Shown here: one piece after another, positions 9,323 to 16,389 of the stretch | Numbering within the stretch: position 1 is the stretch's first letter | How the letters are laid out: each line of letters begins with the position of its first letter | NCBI GenBank assembly: GCA_023409955.1 | Contig: JAEYQQ010000184.1 | Location: 1-28,898 of the forward strand | DNA: 28,898 bases | Origin: Bacillota bacterium | GTDB taxonomy: Bacteria > Bacillota > Clostridia > Christensenellales > Aristaeellaceae | Reading direction: 5' to 3' | The notes under the pieces: model-generated | What the model saw: only the letters and a program-made list of their open reading frames with translations | The model's database searches: none | Told to the model about the DNA's origin: nothing | Translations under genes and position numbers: made by a program

Positions 9323-9350
9323 CGGCGGGAGGGAGGCCTCCCTTCCGCCG
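9323..9350 (-). other. Strong hairpin between binding-protein and permease genes
   Basis: A 28-base near-perfect palindrome (14 bp per arm, one mismatch when transcribed from the minus strand) is very GC-rich and centred on AGGCCT. It begins 22 bases after the binding-protein stop. It is not followed by a T run, so I read it as an mRNA-stabilising or partial attenuating structure rather than a terminator. Such hairpins are known to let the binding protein be made in excess over the permeases. Confidence 0.6.
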
Positions 9351-9372
9351 CCGTGCTAGTATTTTGGGTGAA

Positions 9373-11028
9373 TCAGTTGCTGTTCTTTTCAACCAGATTG
9401 AGGATTTCCTCCTGCATGAAATCTACGAAATCAGAGATCGGGATTTCTTCCACGCTCTTGACAAATGCATCCCACTTGGCATCGAACTCGGCAGGATCTG
9501 CCATGATGATCTGCGGCAGGTCACGGCGTTGAATGTCTTGGAAGCTGAGCTTGGCATCATCGGCATCCTTGTTAACTGTGACGTCAATCTGCCATGCTTC
9601 GCCGTAAGGAGCCAGGGTGATGGGATCGTTGAAGAAGTCAAGGGGGATCTTCATATTGTATTTGGTAAGGAAATCTTTATCATAGTCGCTCATCAGGCTG
9701 AAGTAGATTTCAGGCTGACGGTTGGGATCCCAGTAGTTACCGTCGTCCATAATGCCTTGCTTCTTGGGCAAGCTCTGCCACAGAGCATAAGCGGTGTTGG
9801 CGTTGCGCCACACGGCATTCTGAGCATTTTCGTACTGCTCTTTGGTTCTCAGCATACGGCCATTTTCCACATAGTATCCTTCGCCCTCCACGCCCCAGGC
9901 AAAGATCTTCTGCCATTCGTCGCTGAGCATGGTTTCAATCATGTTCACCAAGCGCTCGGGATACTCGCAGTTGACAGAGATACCGAAGCCGCGGTTGATA
10001 TTTATGACGCCGCCATTGAGGTAGTGCTCTTCAATTTCCTTGCCATCAACGTAATGAGGGTCATATACGATGGGCAGGCCTTGGAAGGTGTTCTCATACA
10101 TTTTGGCAGTATTCAGAGCATTGGTAGCGTCTTGGAAGTTCCATGCCTGATCGAACATGCCCAAAACCGTGCCGCTGGACAACTTGGCGATGTATTGGTC
10201 ATAGTTCATGACAAAGGTGTCTTGAGAGATAAGACCCTTGTGGTACATTTCATTCAGCTTTTTGTAGTAGGCCTTGGCATAGGGCTGAATGACATACACT
10301 TCAGTTTTGTAGTTGTTATTGATATCCACGATAACGTCGCCGTCATTGGGTCGGCCCATCAGGTGCTGAACAGGGTTGAAAAGGCAGAAAGCACGCCAGC
10401 CTTCGCAAAGAATGGCAAAACCAGTGCTGGGGTTGCCATTGGCGTCGGTGGGATTAGCAGCTATGTAGCGCTCAATCAGGTCGAAATACTGATCCATGGT
10501 TGTGATCATGGGATAGTTATCCCAAGCAAGGACCTTTTTCTGCAGGAAGAATGCGGGGCCGTTAACATAGTTCAGTCCATAGGCTTCGGTGTTGTAGTTG
10601 CGGCCGAAGTTTGGGATAACAAACAACTGGCCCTTGTCGTTGAGCAAACGTTTAAAATAGGGTTCCAAATGAGCATAGAGGTTGGGTGTGCTTTCTTTGT
10701 TGATGTAGGGCATCAGATCGATGAGTGCGCCGGCTTCAATAAGCTTTTCGCTGTTGCCGCCATCCATCAAATCGGCGTAATCCTGGCCAGCAATTTTGAT
10801 ACCCAGGGTCTCGAGAAGATCACCTGCTAGGAATTCAAACTCGAACTTGATGCCGAATTCTTCTTCGATCTTTTTGAAGATCGGATTGTCGGAGGTGGGT
10901 TGATCCCTCGCCTCGCCAACGAATACCGACACGGTGATGGGTTCTTGCTTGGTTTCAGCCATGGCGGGAACGGACACGATGGATGCCATCATCACGATCG
11001 CCAGCAGCAGGGTAACCAGCTTGCGCAT
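9373..11028 (-). CDS. Extracellular solute-binding protein, LplA-like
   Basis: The 551-residue protein belongs to the large family 1-type binding proteins that pair with LplB/LplC permeases. The start at 11028 follows AAGGGAGG with 8-base spacing and gives a clear signal peptide: MRK, a hydrophobic core, then VPAMA before Glu-Thr-Lys. There is no cysteine in the signal region, so no lipobox; cleavage by signal peptidase I is predicted. This is unusual for a Gram-positive importer, whose binding protein is normally lipid-anchored. By context it should deliver xylo-oligosaccharides to the two permeases downstream; the ligand is inferred from the adjacent GH8 gene only. Confidence 0.92.
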   Translation of the reverse strand: MRKLVTLLLAIVMMASIVSVPAMAETKQEPITVSVFVGEARDQPTSDNPIFKKIEEEFGIKFEFEFLAGDLLETLGIKIAGQDYADLMDGGNSEKLIEAGALIDLMPYINKESTPNLYAHLEPYFKRLLNDKGQLFVIPNFGRNYNTEAYGLNYVNGPAFFLQKKVLAWDNYPMITTMDQYFDLIERYIAANPTDANGNPSTGFAILCEGWRAFCLFNPVQHLMGRPNDGDVIVDINNNYKTEVYVIQPYAKAYYKKLNEMYHKGLISQDTFVMNYDQYIAKLSSGTVLGMFDQAWNFQDATNALNTAKMYENTFQGLPIVYDPHYVDGKEIEEHYLNGGVININRGFGISVNCEYPERLVNMIETMLSDEWQKIFAWGVEGEGYYVENGRMLRTKEQYENAQNAVWRNANTAYALWQSLPKKQGIMDDGNYWDPNRQPEIYFSLMSDYDKDFLTKYNMKIPLDFFNDPITLAPYGEAWQIDVTVNKDADDAKLSFQDIQRRDLPQIIMADPAEFDAKWDAFVKSVEEIPISDFVDFMQEEILNLVEKNSN

Positions 11029-11080
11029 TTGAATTTCCTCCCTTATTTCATTTACAGCCTTAAGCAGGCCTGTTTTCATC

Positions 11081-11109
11081 AGCATAGCATAAAGTGTTGG
11101 TGTTCGTAA
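11081..11109 (-). promoter_or_regulatory. Possible promoter of the binding-protein gene
   Basis: On the minus strand TTACGA (11109-11104) and TATGCT (11086-11081) are separated by 17 bases, with a leader of about 50 nt. The -35 box is poor, as expected if an AraC-type activator helps, but the match is weak enough to be chance. The alternative is read-through from the GH8 gene. Confidence 0.25.
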
Positions 11110-11158
11110 TGTCTGAAATCCTACAACATACCTGACAAATTATAGATTGCAGGTTTAT

Positions 11159-12274
11159 CTATAGAATGATCGTATACTGACCTGCCAGCATCAGTAGGCA
11201 GAAAAAGTACAGACAATTGTCGTAGTAGCGGCGCTCATCGGTTCGCAGGGGAGTATTCCAGAACTTTTTGACCCATTCCCGTGATAGAGGAGTATCAGTG
11301 GCCAAAGATGCTGCCGCAGTGGTGGCTATAATGGCAACAGGGTGCAGTGCAGGCGTTTTAAGAGGGGTACCGTCGATTTGGTAAGTCCTATAAGGCTCCT
11401 TGGTAGATAAAAAAGCCTGCAGATGATCCACGATCGTCTTATATTCTGAGCGCTGACCATACCATGCGGCATTCAAGCCGATATTCATGGCTACCCGGTA
11501 TGCATCGTTGTAAAAGTTGTCATGGCCGTGTAATGCTTCAGGAGTTCCATCAAAATGGGCATACTCAGGAGCCATACCGGTTTGGGGATGGCAGCTAAGG
11601 GTCAAGTAAGCTCGGCTTTGTGCTGCAGCTCGAAGCCAAAAATCCCTGTCTGCTTCATCAGCCCATTTGGCAAACAAGGTGTAAAAATGAGGCAGATGAT
11701 ACGATGGATCGCTGAAGGGGAGATCTGGAACAAACTTGATCAGCGCGTTCTGAGGCTCCCACATGGGTCTGCCACCCCTGACCATTTCATGCTGGTGGAG
11801 GCAATGGTGCAGGATATCCCTGGCTTGAACGCTGTAGTCCAGTGGCGGTTCGCCATCTCCCCAAAGGTTAGAGGCAAAGAATAGGGACATGGCAAAGTAT
11901 TCCTCACCGTCCGGGGCTGGGCCTTGGGCATTTTTTGTACCGTCGGGCTTCACAGACCATGCAAAATATCCCTGATATGGGCCTGCCTTTTGCCACATGT
12001 ACCGTTTGGCAAAGCACCACAGGTGATCAAACTTTTTCTTATCATTGCGCTGTACGCACATCATCATGCCTTAGCTGATGCCCTCAGAACGGGCATCATT
12101 ATTGCCTGTATCCATGATATAACTGGTATTTTCGTCAAGGTCAAAGTAGAACCGATTCTGCTGATCATCAAAAATGGCATGAAATGTGTCATTGATTCTC
12201 TTGTCGATGTCTGCTTGGGATATGCCGCAATCGCTAAATAGATTGTTGGTGGTTTTGATACTTTCACCCTGCAT
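11159..12274 (-). pseudogene. GH8 exo-oligoxylanase-like gene with an in-frame TAA at codon 68
   Basis: Reading from the ATG at 12274 (AGGAGG about 9 bases upstream) gives a 371-codon frame matching, from memory, reducing-end xylose-releasing exo-oligoxylanases of family GH8. Shared motifs include DTGN, GYFAWS, PDGTKNAQGPAPDGEEYFA, FSDPSYHLPHFY, DAYRVAMNIGLN and RRYYDNCLY. Codon 68 is TAA (12071-12073), where the family has Tyr in EGxSYGMMM. The stop lies four codons after Glu64, the expected general acid. Everything downstream is in frame and clean for 303 codons. Restart at one of three Met codons (12067) would give a protein without Glu64, presumably inactive. It could be a recent nonsense mutation, a sequencing error or recoding. 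There is no signal peptide, so the intact enzyme would be cytoplasmic. Confidence 0.82.
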
Positions 12275-12352
12275 AAATTATAGCCTCCTACTTAGGTGAT
12301 TGCTGCATTGTATTTATTTTTGTTAATACCAACGCCCATATATCATTTCATG

Positions 12353-12381
12353 AAGATAACATATTAGTGTGAACTTTACAA
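12353..12381 (-). promoter_or_regulatory. Candidate promoter of the sugar-import operon
   Basis: On the minus strand TTGTAA (12381-12376) and TATCTT (12358-12353) are 17 bases apart, giving a leader of about 70 nt before the GH8 start. A 10-base palindrome CCTTGCAAGG lies at 12419-12428, just upstream of the -35 box, where an activator could bind. This is a sequence match only. Confidence 0.4.
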
Positions 12382-12592
12382 TTGCTATTTGAATACATAT
12401 ATCATCATAAACTATAGGCCTTGCAAGGTCTGTCCTGGCAGAACAGGTTGGTTTACTACTATGTGTAGCTTCTCCTAGACTGATTTGAAATTCTGAATAT
12501 GACAACGGATTGACTGACTGGATAGGTCTGATATTAGTGGTAATGACACGCACGGTTATGTGGGGAACAGTATGTAGGTCTTCAATTGATAT
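12382..12592. other. Intergenic stretch upstream of the sugar operon
   Basis: Between the operon promoter and the terminator of the neighbouring dehydrogenase I see no gene. The only notable element is the palindrome CCTTGCAAGG at 12419-12428. Short open frames here lack ribosome binding sites. Confidence 0.5.
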
Positions 12593-12623
12593 AAATCCCG
12601 GAACACAAATGATTCCGGGATTT
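12593..12623 (-). terminator. Terminator of the short-chain dehydrogenase gene
   Basis: AAATCCCGGAA and TTCCGGGATTT form an 11-bp perfect stem with a nine-base loop, 33 bases after the dehydrogenase stop. The minus-strand side continues into a short AT-rich tail and the plus-strand side into TTTT, so it may work both ways. Confidence 0.65.
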
Positions 12624-12656
12624 TGGGGGTTCTGTATGCTTTTGTTTGGCGCAGTG

Positions 12657-13430
12657 TCATTTCTGTATTGCATAAACAAGTTTACGAACGAGAAATCGTG
12701 GAGAAAGCTTGGAAGCAAAAGCAATCAATTTATTCATTACCCCTGGTATAGCAATTACTTTTTTCTTTAATAAACTCGAGTATCCATATTCAGCAACATC
12801 CTTGGCTGAGGCGTTCTTTAGGTGTTTAAACAGACCAGATGAATCCAACTCAGCTGCTACCTCAAAACCTGTTTTGGTGGGGCCAGGGCAAAGTGTCATC
12901 ACGGAAACGCCGCTGCTTTTTAGCTCCACAGAAAGGGCCTCTGAAAAGGACAAAACAAATGCTTTTGAAGCGTAATATACAGACATCAAGGGACCTGGCG
13001 CAAAAGCGGCTAATGATGCTATGTTGAGAATCTTTCCTCTTTTATATTCAACCATACCTTTTAGGTAGCATCGTGTCAACTGTATGAGTGATGTTATGTT
13101 TACCTGAATCATTTCATATTGCTTCTGCCAATCACAACTATCAAATCTACCAAAATCTCCAAACCCTGCATTGTTAATCAAAACATCAATGCGAATGTTT
13201 TGACTAGAAGTAAAGTTATATACTTTGTATGCAGCATCTTTTTCGGATAAATCCGTGGCAAACACAGCTGCGGTAATAGGATAAGTGTTTTCAAGTTCGT
13301 TTTTGAGTTGATGAAGCTTTTTCTCGTTTCGTGCTACCAAGACAAGGTGATACCCCTCGCTCGCATATATTTTGGCCAACTCCAAACCAAGACCGCTGGA
13401 AGCTCCAGTAATTAAAGCAGTTTCTTTCAT
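12657..13430 (-). CDS. Short-chain dehydrogenase/reductase
   Basis: The 257-residue protein is a classical SDR with a Rossmann fold: cofactor motif TGASSGLG (8-15), NNAG (86-89), Asn111, and catalytic Ser139, Tyr152 and Lys156 (YYASK). An Arg at position 34 after the second strand (LVARN) suggests NADP(H) preference. The start at 13430 gives the normal SDR N-terminus; the ribosome binding site (AAGGA) is modest. The substrate is unknown; the closest general type is the DltE/YqjQ-like group. It is a single gene with its own terminator. Confidence 0.9.
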   Translation of the reverse strand: MKETALITGASSGLGLELAKIYASEGYHLVLVARNEKKLHQLKNELENTYPITAAVFATDLSEKDAAYKVYNFTSSQNIRIDVLINNAGFGDFGRFDSCDWQKQYEMIQVNITSLIQLTRCYLKGMVEYKRGKILNIASLAAFAPGPLMSVYYASKAFVLSFSEALSVELKSSGVSVMTLCPGPTKTGFEVAAELDSSGLFKHLKNASAKDVAEYGYSSLLKKKVIAIPGVMNKLIAFASKLSPRFLVRKLVYAIQK

Positions 13431-13614
13431 CTTCCTACCGTCCTTATCTATGCATAGTGAATAGTGTAAGTATGACATCGCTTTGCGTGTGTTGTATACA
13501 TGAAGATAGCATCCGCATTTATCCATTTTATAATGAAGGTACAATTCTATTTTGGTTATTTACGTTTTATCCGATTGTGCGTTGCTATAGAGAAGTTTAT
13601 CATATAATGAATAA

Positions 13615-13646
13615 AAGATCATGTACGAATTCTCATACATGATCTT
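13615..13646 (-). terminator. Hairpin, terminator-like on the minus strand
   Basis: AAGATCATGTA (13615-13625) and TACATGATCTT (13636-13646) form an 11-bp perfect stem with a ten-base loop. On the minus strand it is followed by TTTTATT. No gene on either strand obviously needs it. It may stop transcripts running from the RNA genes on the right into the dehydrogenase. Confidence 0.5.
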
Positions 13647-13672
13647 CTATTGAATCATCTTGATAATAATGA

Positions 13673-13740
13673 TATGGTTTCTAATAGTTTCATTTGGTTT
13701 CACGCAAAAATGAAACCATAGCACAGAAAGTGAAACCATA
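13673..13740. repeat. Four-copy GGTTTC inverted/direct repeat cluster
   Basis: GGTTTC occurs at 13676 and 13696, exactly 20 bases apart. Its inverse GAAACC occurs at 13712 and 13732, again exactly 20 bases apart. The outer copies are part of TATGGTTTC / GAAACCATA. The two halves form an imperfect palindrome of about 30 bases per arm around an eight-base centre. Spacing of two helical turns suggests protein binding on one DNA face; a folded RNA is the alternative. It abuts the 3' end of the structured RNA. Confidence 0.7.
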
Positions 13741-13923
13741 AAAAATGACCGTTTACATAGTGGCATTCCGGATTCGAACCGGATTCGTTCGTGGTATAAG
13801 CACGCTGTCCCCAGGTCTCTTAGCGATGCCAACGGCCTCTAAATCGTCCGTTCGGCTTACCCAGACATCTTCCTATCCCCAGCCAGCCGCCCTATGCTGC
13901 GTATCCACGGCGACAATTTAGAA
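13740..13923 (-). ncRNA. Structured non-coding RNA, about 185 nt, with a tRNA-like T-arm
   Basis: Read on the minus strand, TCTAAATTGTC (13922-13912) pairs with GACGATTTAGA (13848-13838) as an 11-bp helix with one U-G. Inside it GCCG/CGGC and GGCT/AGCC stems can form. The 3' part is closed by GGCCGTT/AACGGTC (13837-13831 with 13753-13747) and GGCAT/ATGCC (13830-13826 with 13766-13762). These enclose a CGCT/AGCG stem, a CGTG/CACG stem with a seven-base loop, and a perfect T-arm TCCGG-TTCGAAT-CCGGA. The last helix is followed by six U, so the RNA ends like a terminator. It is not a normal tRNA: the D-arm and acceptor do not fit. Size and compact fold recall the raiA RNA family of Gram-positive bacteria, but I cannot confirm this. 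No clear promoter is visible. Confidence 0.6.
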
Positions 13924-13951
13924 AATAAATATGCTTTTGCTTTGTCATATG

Positions 13952-14003
13952 AAATAATCTCGATAGTCTCAACCATAAAGGTATCAATACTATCGAGATT
14001 ATT
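13952..14003 (-). terminator. Terminator of tRNA-Leu
   Basis: Perfectly complementary 16-base arms (AAATAATCTCGATAGT at 13952-13967 and its complement at 13989-14004) flank a 21-base loop. The hairpin begins directly at the encoded CCA of tRNA-Leu. The distal arm ends in ATTATTTC, a weak U-rich tail. Confidence 0.7.
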
Positions 14004-14086
14004 TGGTGCGATCGACGGGACTTGAACCCGTACCCTCTCGGACACGCCCCTCAAACGTGCGCGTATGCCAATTCCGCCACGATCGC
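14004..14086 (-). tRNA. tRNA-Leu, anticodon GAG
   Basis: The minus strand folds as a class II tRNA: acceptor GCGATCG/CGATCGC, D-arm with GAATTGGCATA loop, anticodon stem CACGT/GCGTG with loop TTGAGGG (anticodon GAG, reading CUC/CUU), a leucine-type long variable arm, T-arm ACGGG-TTCAAGT-CCCGT, discriminator A and an encoded CCA (14006-14004). All stems pair, with one U-G in the anticodon stem. Confidence 0.96.
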
Positions 14087-14150
14087 ATATCTTTTTTGTT
14101 GCTGTTTTGCATACCCTGATTTGGGGTCTGCTGAACGAGCAGCGATAATT

Positions 14151-14179
14151 AGTATAAGCGTGAATTGTTTTTCTGTCAA
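14151..14179 (-). promoter_or_regulatory. Near-consensus promoter of tRNA-Leu
   Basis: On the minus strand a perfect TTGACA (14179-14174) and TATACT (14156-14151) are separated by 17 bases. This is the best promoter in the window and fits a stable-RNA gene. Transcription would start about 58 bases before the mature tRNA. Confidence 0.85.
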
Positions 14180-14291
14180 GTATCCAATGCATATTTCCAC
14201 AGATTTTCGTGGGTGTGCGATAAATAAAAGGTTTGCCGACAAATATAGCGATCATATTATATGGTGGCGTCATATGCAAAGAAACGAAAAT

Positions 14292-14319
14292 TTGAAAATT
14301 ATAAGATTGTGAATAAATT
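14292..14319 (+). promoter_or_regulatory. Candidate promoter of the plus-strand small RNA
   Basis: TTGAAA (14292-14297) and TAAATT (14314-14319) are separated by 16 bases, placing initiation near 14326, just before the folded region. The -10 box is only moderate. Confidence 0.4.
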
Positions 14320-14325
14320 AGAGCC

Positions 14326-14475
14326 TGCATGGTTAAGCTGTTTTTGAGGTGAAAGCCATGAGGTTACAATCTGGTTTCCATCACCTTGTTAATTTCCTGG
14401 AACATAACGCAGCAGTGTTCAGTCCAGGTGATTGAGCAGGAAGGACGGGGAGTACCCCGTCCTTCCTTGCTTTTT
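14326..14475 (+). ncRNA. Candidate small RNA with alternative pairing, ending in a strong terminator
   Basis: No protein frame fits this stretch. AGGTGA (14347) pairs with TCACCT (14381), continued inside by AAGCCA/TGGTTT. A second hairpin is CCTGG-AACA (14396-14404) with TGTT...CCAGG (14416-14428), and a GC-rich terminator follows. AGGTGA occurs again at 14426, so two copies could compete for the single TCACCT; this is switch-like behaviour. No plus-strand gene lies downstream, so a free-standing regulatory RNA (possibly a divergent 6S-like RNA) is more likely than a riboswitch. Family not recognised. Confidence 0.45.
14439..14475 (+). terminator. Strong plus-strand terminator
   Basis: GGAAGGACGGGG and CCCCGTCCTTCC form a 12-bp perfect stem with loop AGTA, followed shortly by a T-rich run. 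It ends the candidate small RNA and faces the convergent oxidoreductase gene. Confidence 0.85.
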
Positions 14476-14506
14476 ATTTTTGCTGGGAAGTCATCTAAAG
14501 AGATCT

Positions 14507-14538
14507 TCATCTCCATCCAGCTTAACGGATGGAGATGA
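14507..14538 (-). terminator. Hairpin at the end of the FAD/Rieske gene
   Basis: CATCTCCATCC and GGATGGAGATG form an 11-bp perfect stem (12 with the flanking T-A) around an eight-base loop, five bases after the stop at 14544. The minus-strand side lacks a good T run, so termination may be partial. Confidence 0.55.
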
Positions 14539-14543
14539 GGTTA

Positions 14544-16232
14544 TTACGATGGATGCCTTCTATCCGCTTCTTCATTTCTGGGCAGGGGGGACGGATAAAG
14601 CCCGGCATCAGGTGGTAGATCAATACTCGAGGTTTCATCGCCAAGGTTTGGAGGCAAGTGTTCAAAAGCATTGGGATTCTGTGCTGAATCGTGAGGAACT
14701 CCTTCTGATGTATTTACGAACTCATCAAAGCTGCCCTGGAAAAGAACTTTTAAGTTATCTTTGGGAGGGCCTTCGATGAGCATTCCGTCTGTCTTGAACC
14801 GGCCGCCATGAGCTGGGCAGTCCCAAGTTTTTTCTGCTGAGTTGAAATTAAGCTCTGTACCCATATGAGTACAGGTGATGTCCAAAACAGTAACGTGATT
14901 ATTTTCATCCCTGTAGACACCAGCCCGCTGTCCTTTATAACGGATAGAACGGCCCTCACCTTTTTTAAGGTCAACTGTATCATACGTCTTTTCGAACTTA
15001 GATTTGATAAGCTGGCCTACAGATGAAAAAACTTCACTGGCGGCTTTTCCTATAGAGCTCGTAATATCAGGCCTGTTTCTTGAGTACAATGCCTCATGTT
15101 TGCAGTGACCTTTTTCTATCATTTCTGACAGCATCATGCCGGCAAGCGTTCCGCTAAGCAGACCCCATTTGCCATACCCTGCAGCAATGTATATGTTTGA
15201 GTTATCTGATATTCTGCCAATATAGGGAATTTGATCTGGGGTTTGATAATCCTGGGCAGACCATTGGGCTAGGACTTTCTCAACGCCAGCCAACTTGTCG
15301 CCAAAGTCAATCAGCCGTTCATATGGCGTGCTATCGTTTTTTTCTTCCCGCCCTGTTGCATGGGTTTCTCCTACTAGAATCATAATAGGAGCTCCGTTTT
15401 CAACATGGGTACGGATGGAATGGGTAGGTTCTCCCAGGTTAATAAAACTTCCCTCCGGCCAATTTCCCTGCATGCGCAGGGCTACGGCATGGTCTCGCTT
15501 GGCATACAGCTTGGTATAAAAAACATTGGGACCGTCAAAGATGGGGTACTGTGTAGCCTGAATAAGGTGCTTGCAGCGTATAACACAACCGTTATCCAGT
15601 GTCACTTGAATAGAGCTGTTTTCTTCAATGCTGATTGCCTTGGTATGCGTATAAAATGCTGCGCCGGCTTTTTGTGCCAGACGAGCAAGACCTTGGACAT
15701 AACGTATGGGATGAATAACGGCCTGGCCTGGATACCCCAGCAGCGCTTTGGACTTTGGCGGAAAAACCGGCTTTGTTGTCCATTCAGCCAAAATGTCCAT
15801 ACGCTTGGCAGCCTCATATTCAGCCAGCAGACTCTCTTTTTCTTCTGTTATCATGGCGTATATGTAGGCAGTGCTTTCAGCCATCTGGCAGTGGATATTA
15901 TTCTTCTGAACAGTTTCCTTTACAAAGCGTAGAGCATCTGTTTGGGAGGCGGCATATTCACGAGCTACATCTATTCCGAATTTTTCCATTAAGTTACTAT
16001 AGATGATACTATGCTGTATGGTCATCTTCCCGGTGGTATTGCCGGTGGTGCCAGCACAGATGGTTTGCGCTTCAATCAGCACCGGCTGAATTCCCCGCAG
16101 TGTTAGGCAATATGCAGCGGTAACACCGCTGATACCTCCGCCTATGATAAGGACGTCTGTTTCCATATCTGTTTCCAACCGTGGGCACTCCATTGGCTTT
16201 TGCGTGAGATGCCAGTAGGAAGTTCGTTCCAT
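14544..16232 (-). CDS. FAD-dependent oxidoreductase with C-terminal Rieske [2Fe-2S] domain, YhfW-like
   Basis: The 562-residue protein starts 7 bases after AAAGGAG. Residues about 27-400 form a DAO-type FAD domain with the dinucleotide motif IIGGGISG. A Rieske domain follows with both ligand pairs intact: CTH near 453-455 and CPAH near 471-474, in CTHMG and CPAHGGRF. It matches the B. subtilis YhfW type, whose substrate is unknown. About 55 residues after the Rieske core are acidic and proline-rich and look like an added tail. The gene is divergent from the cyanophycin operon with 157 bases between start codons, so co-regulation is possible. Confidence 0.92.
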   Translation of the reverse strand: MERTSYWHLTQKPMECPRLETDMETDVLIIGGGISGVTAAYCLTLRGIQPVLIEAQTICAGTTGNTTGKMTIQHSIIYSNLMEKFGIDVAREYAASQTDALRFVKETVQKNNIHCQMAESTAYIYAMITEEKESLLAEYEAAKRMDILAEWTTKPVFPPKSKALLGYPGQAVIHPIRYVQGLARLAQKAGAAFYTHTKAISIEENSSIQVTLDNGCVIRCKHLIQATQYPIFDGPNVFYTKLYAKRDHAVALRMQGNWPEGSFINLGEPTHSIRTHVENGAPIMILVGETHATGREEKNDSTPYERLIDFGDKLAGVEKVLAQWSAQDYQTPDQIPYIGRISDNSNIYIAAGYGKWGLLSGTLAGMMLSEMIEKGHCKHEALYSRNRPDITSSIGKAASEVFSSVGQLIKSKFEKTYDTVDLKKGEGRSIRYKGQRAGVYRDENNHVTVLDITCTHMGTELNFNSAEKTWDCPAHGGRFKTDGMLIEGPPKDNLKVLFQGSFDEFVNTSEGVPHDSAQNPNAFEHLPPNLGDETSSIDLPPDAGLYPSPLPRNEEADRRHPS

Positions 16233-16259
16233 GTCTTTTCTCCTTTAACCTCATTCTTT

Positions 16260-16288
16260 TCTATATTGTCCCAAAATCGCATGGTTAA
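16260..16288 (-). promoter_or_regulatory. Candidate promoter of the FAD/Rieske gene
   Basis: On the minus strand TTAACC (16288-16283) and TATAGA (16265-16260) are 17 bases apart, with a short leader to the ATG at 16232. Both boxes match at four of six positions. I found no equally good promoter for the divergent iadA operon in this gap. Confidence 0.35.
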
Positions 16289-16389
16289 GACGTGATATGT
16301 TTCCAGTTTGTCCGTCAGATTCCATTATGGCAATGAGATTATTCGGTAATGATAGCAACGCTGTAATTCTTTTGTTGTGGAGGATTAGG

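Noticed and set aside
9223..10830. A 535-codon open frame on the plus strand
   Set aside because: It lies antisense to the well-supported binding-protein gene, has no sensible ribosome binding site, and its product resembles no protein. It is a by-product of the codon use of the real gene.
12510..12770. An 86-codon plus-strand frame with hydrophobic stretches
   Set aside because: It starts at TTG without a ribosome binding site, contains the dehydrogenase terminator and runs antisense into the dehydrogenase gene.
13757..13832. A tRNA gene (possibly Ile-like, loop CTTATAC)
   Set aside because: The T-arm is perfect, but the acceptor has a terminal mismatch, the D-arm cannot form four pairs without robbing the anticodon stem, and a long 5' domain pairs with it. 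It is better read as part of a larger structured RNA.
14432..14779. A 115-codon plus-strand frame after the small RNA
   Set aside because: It begins inside the terminator and runs antisense to the oxidoreductase gene, with no ribosome binding site.
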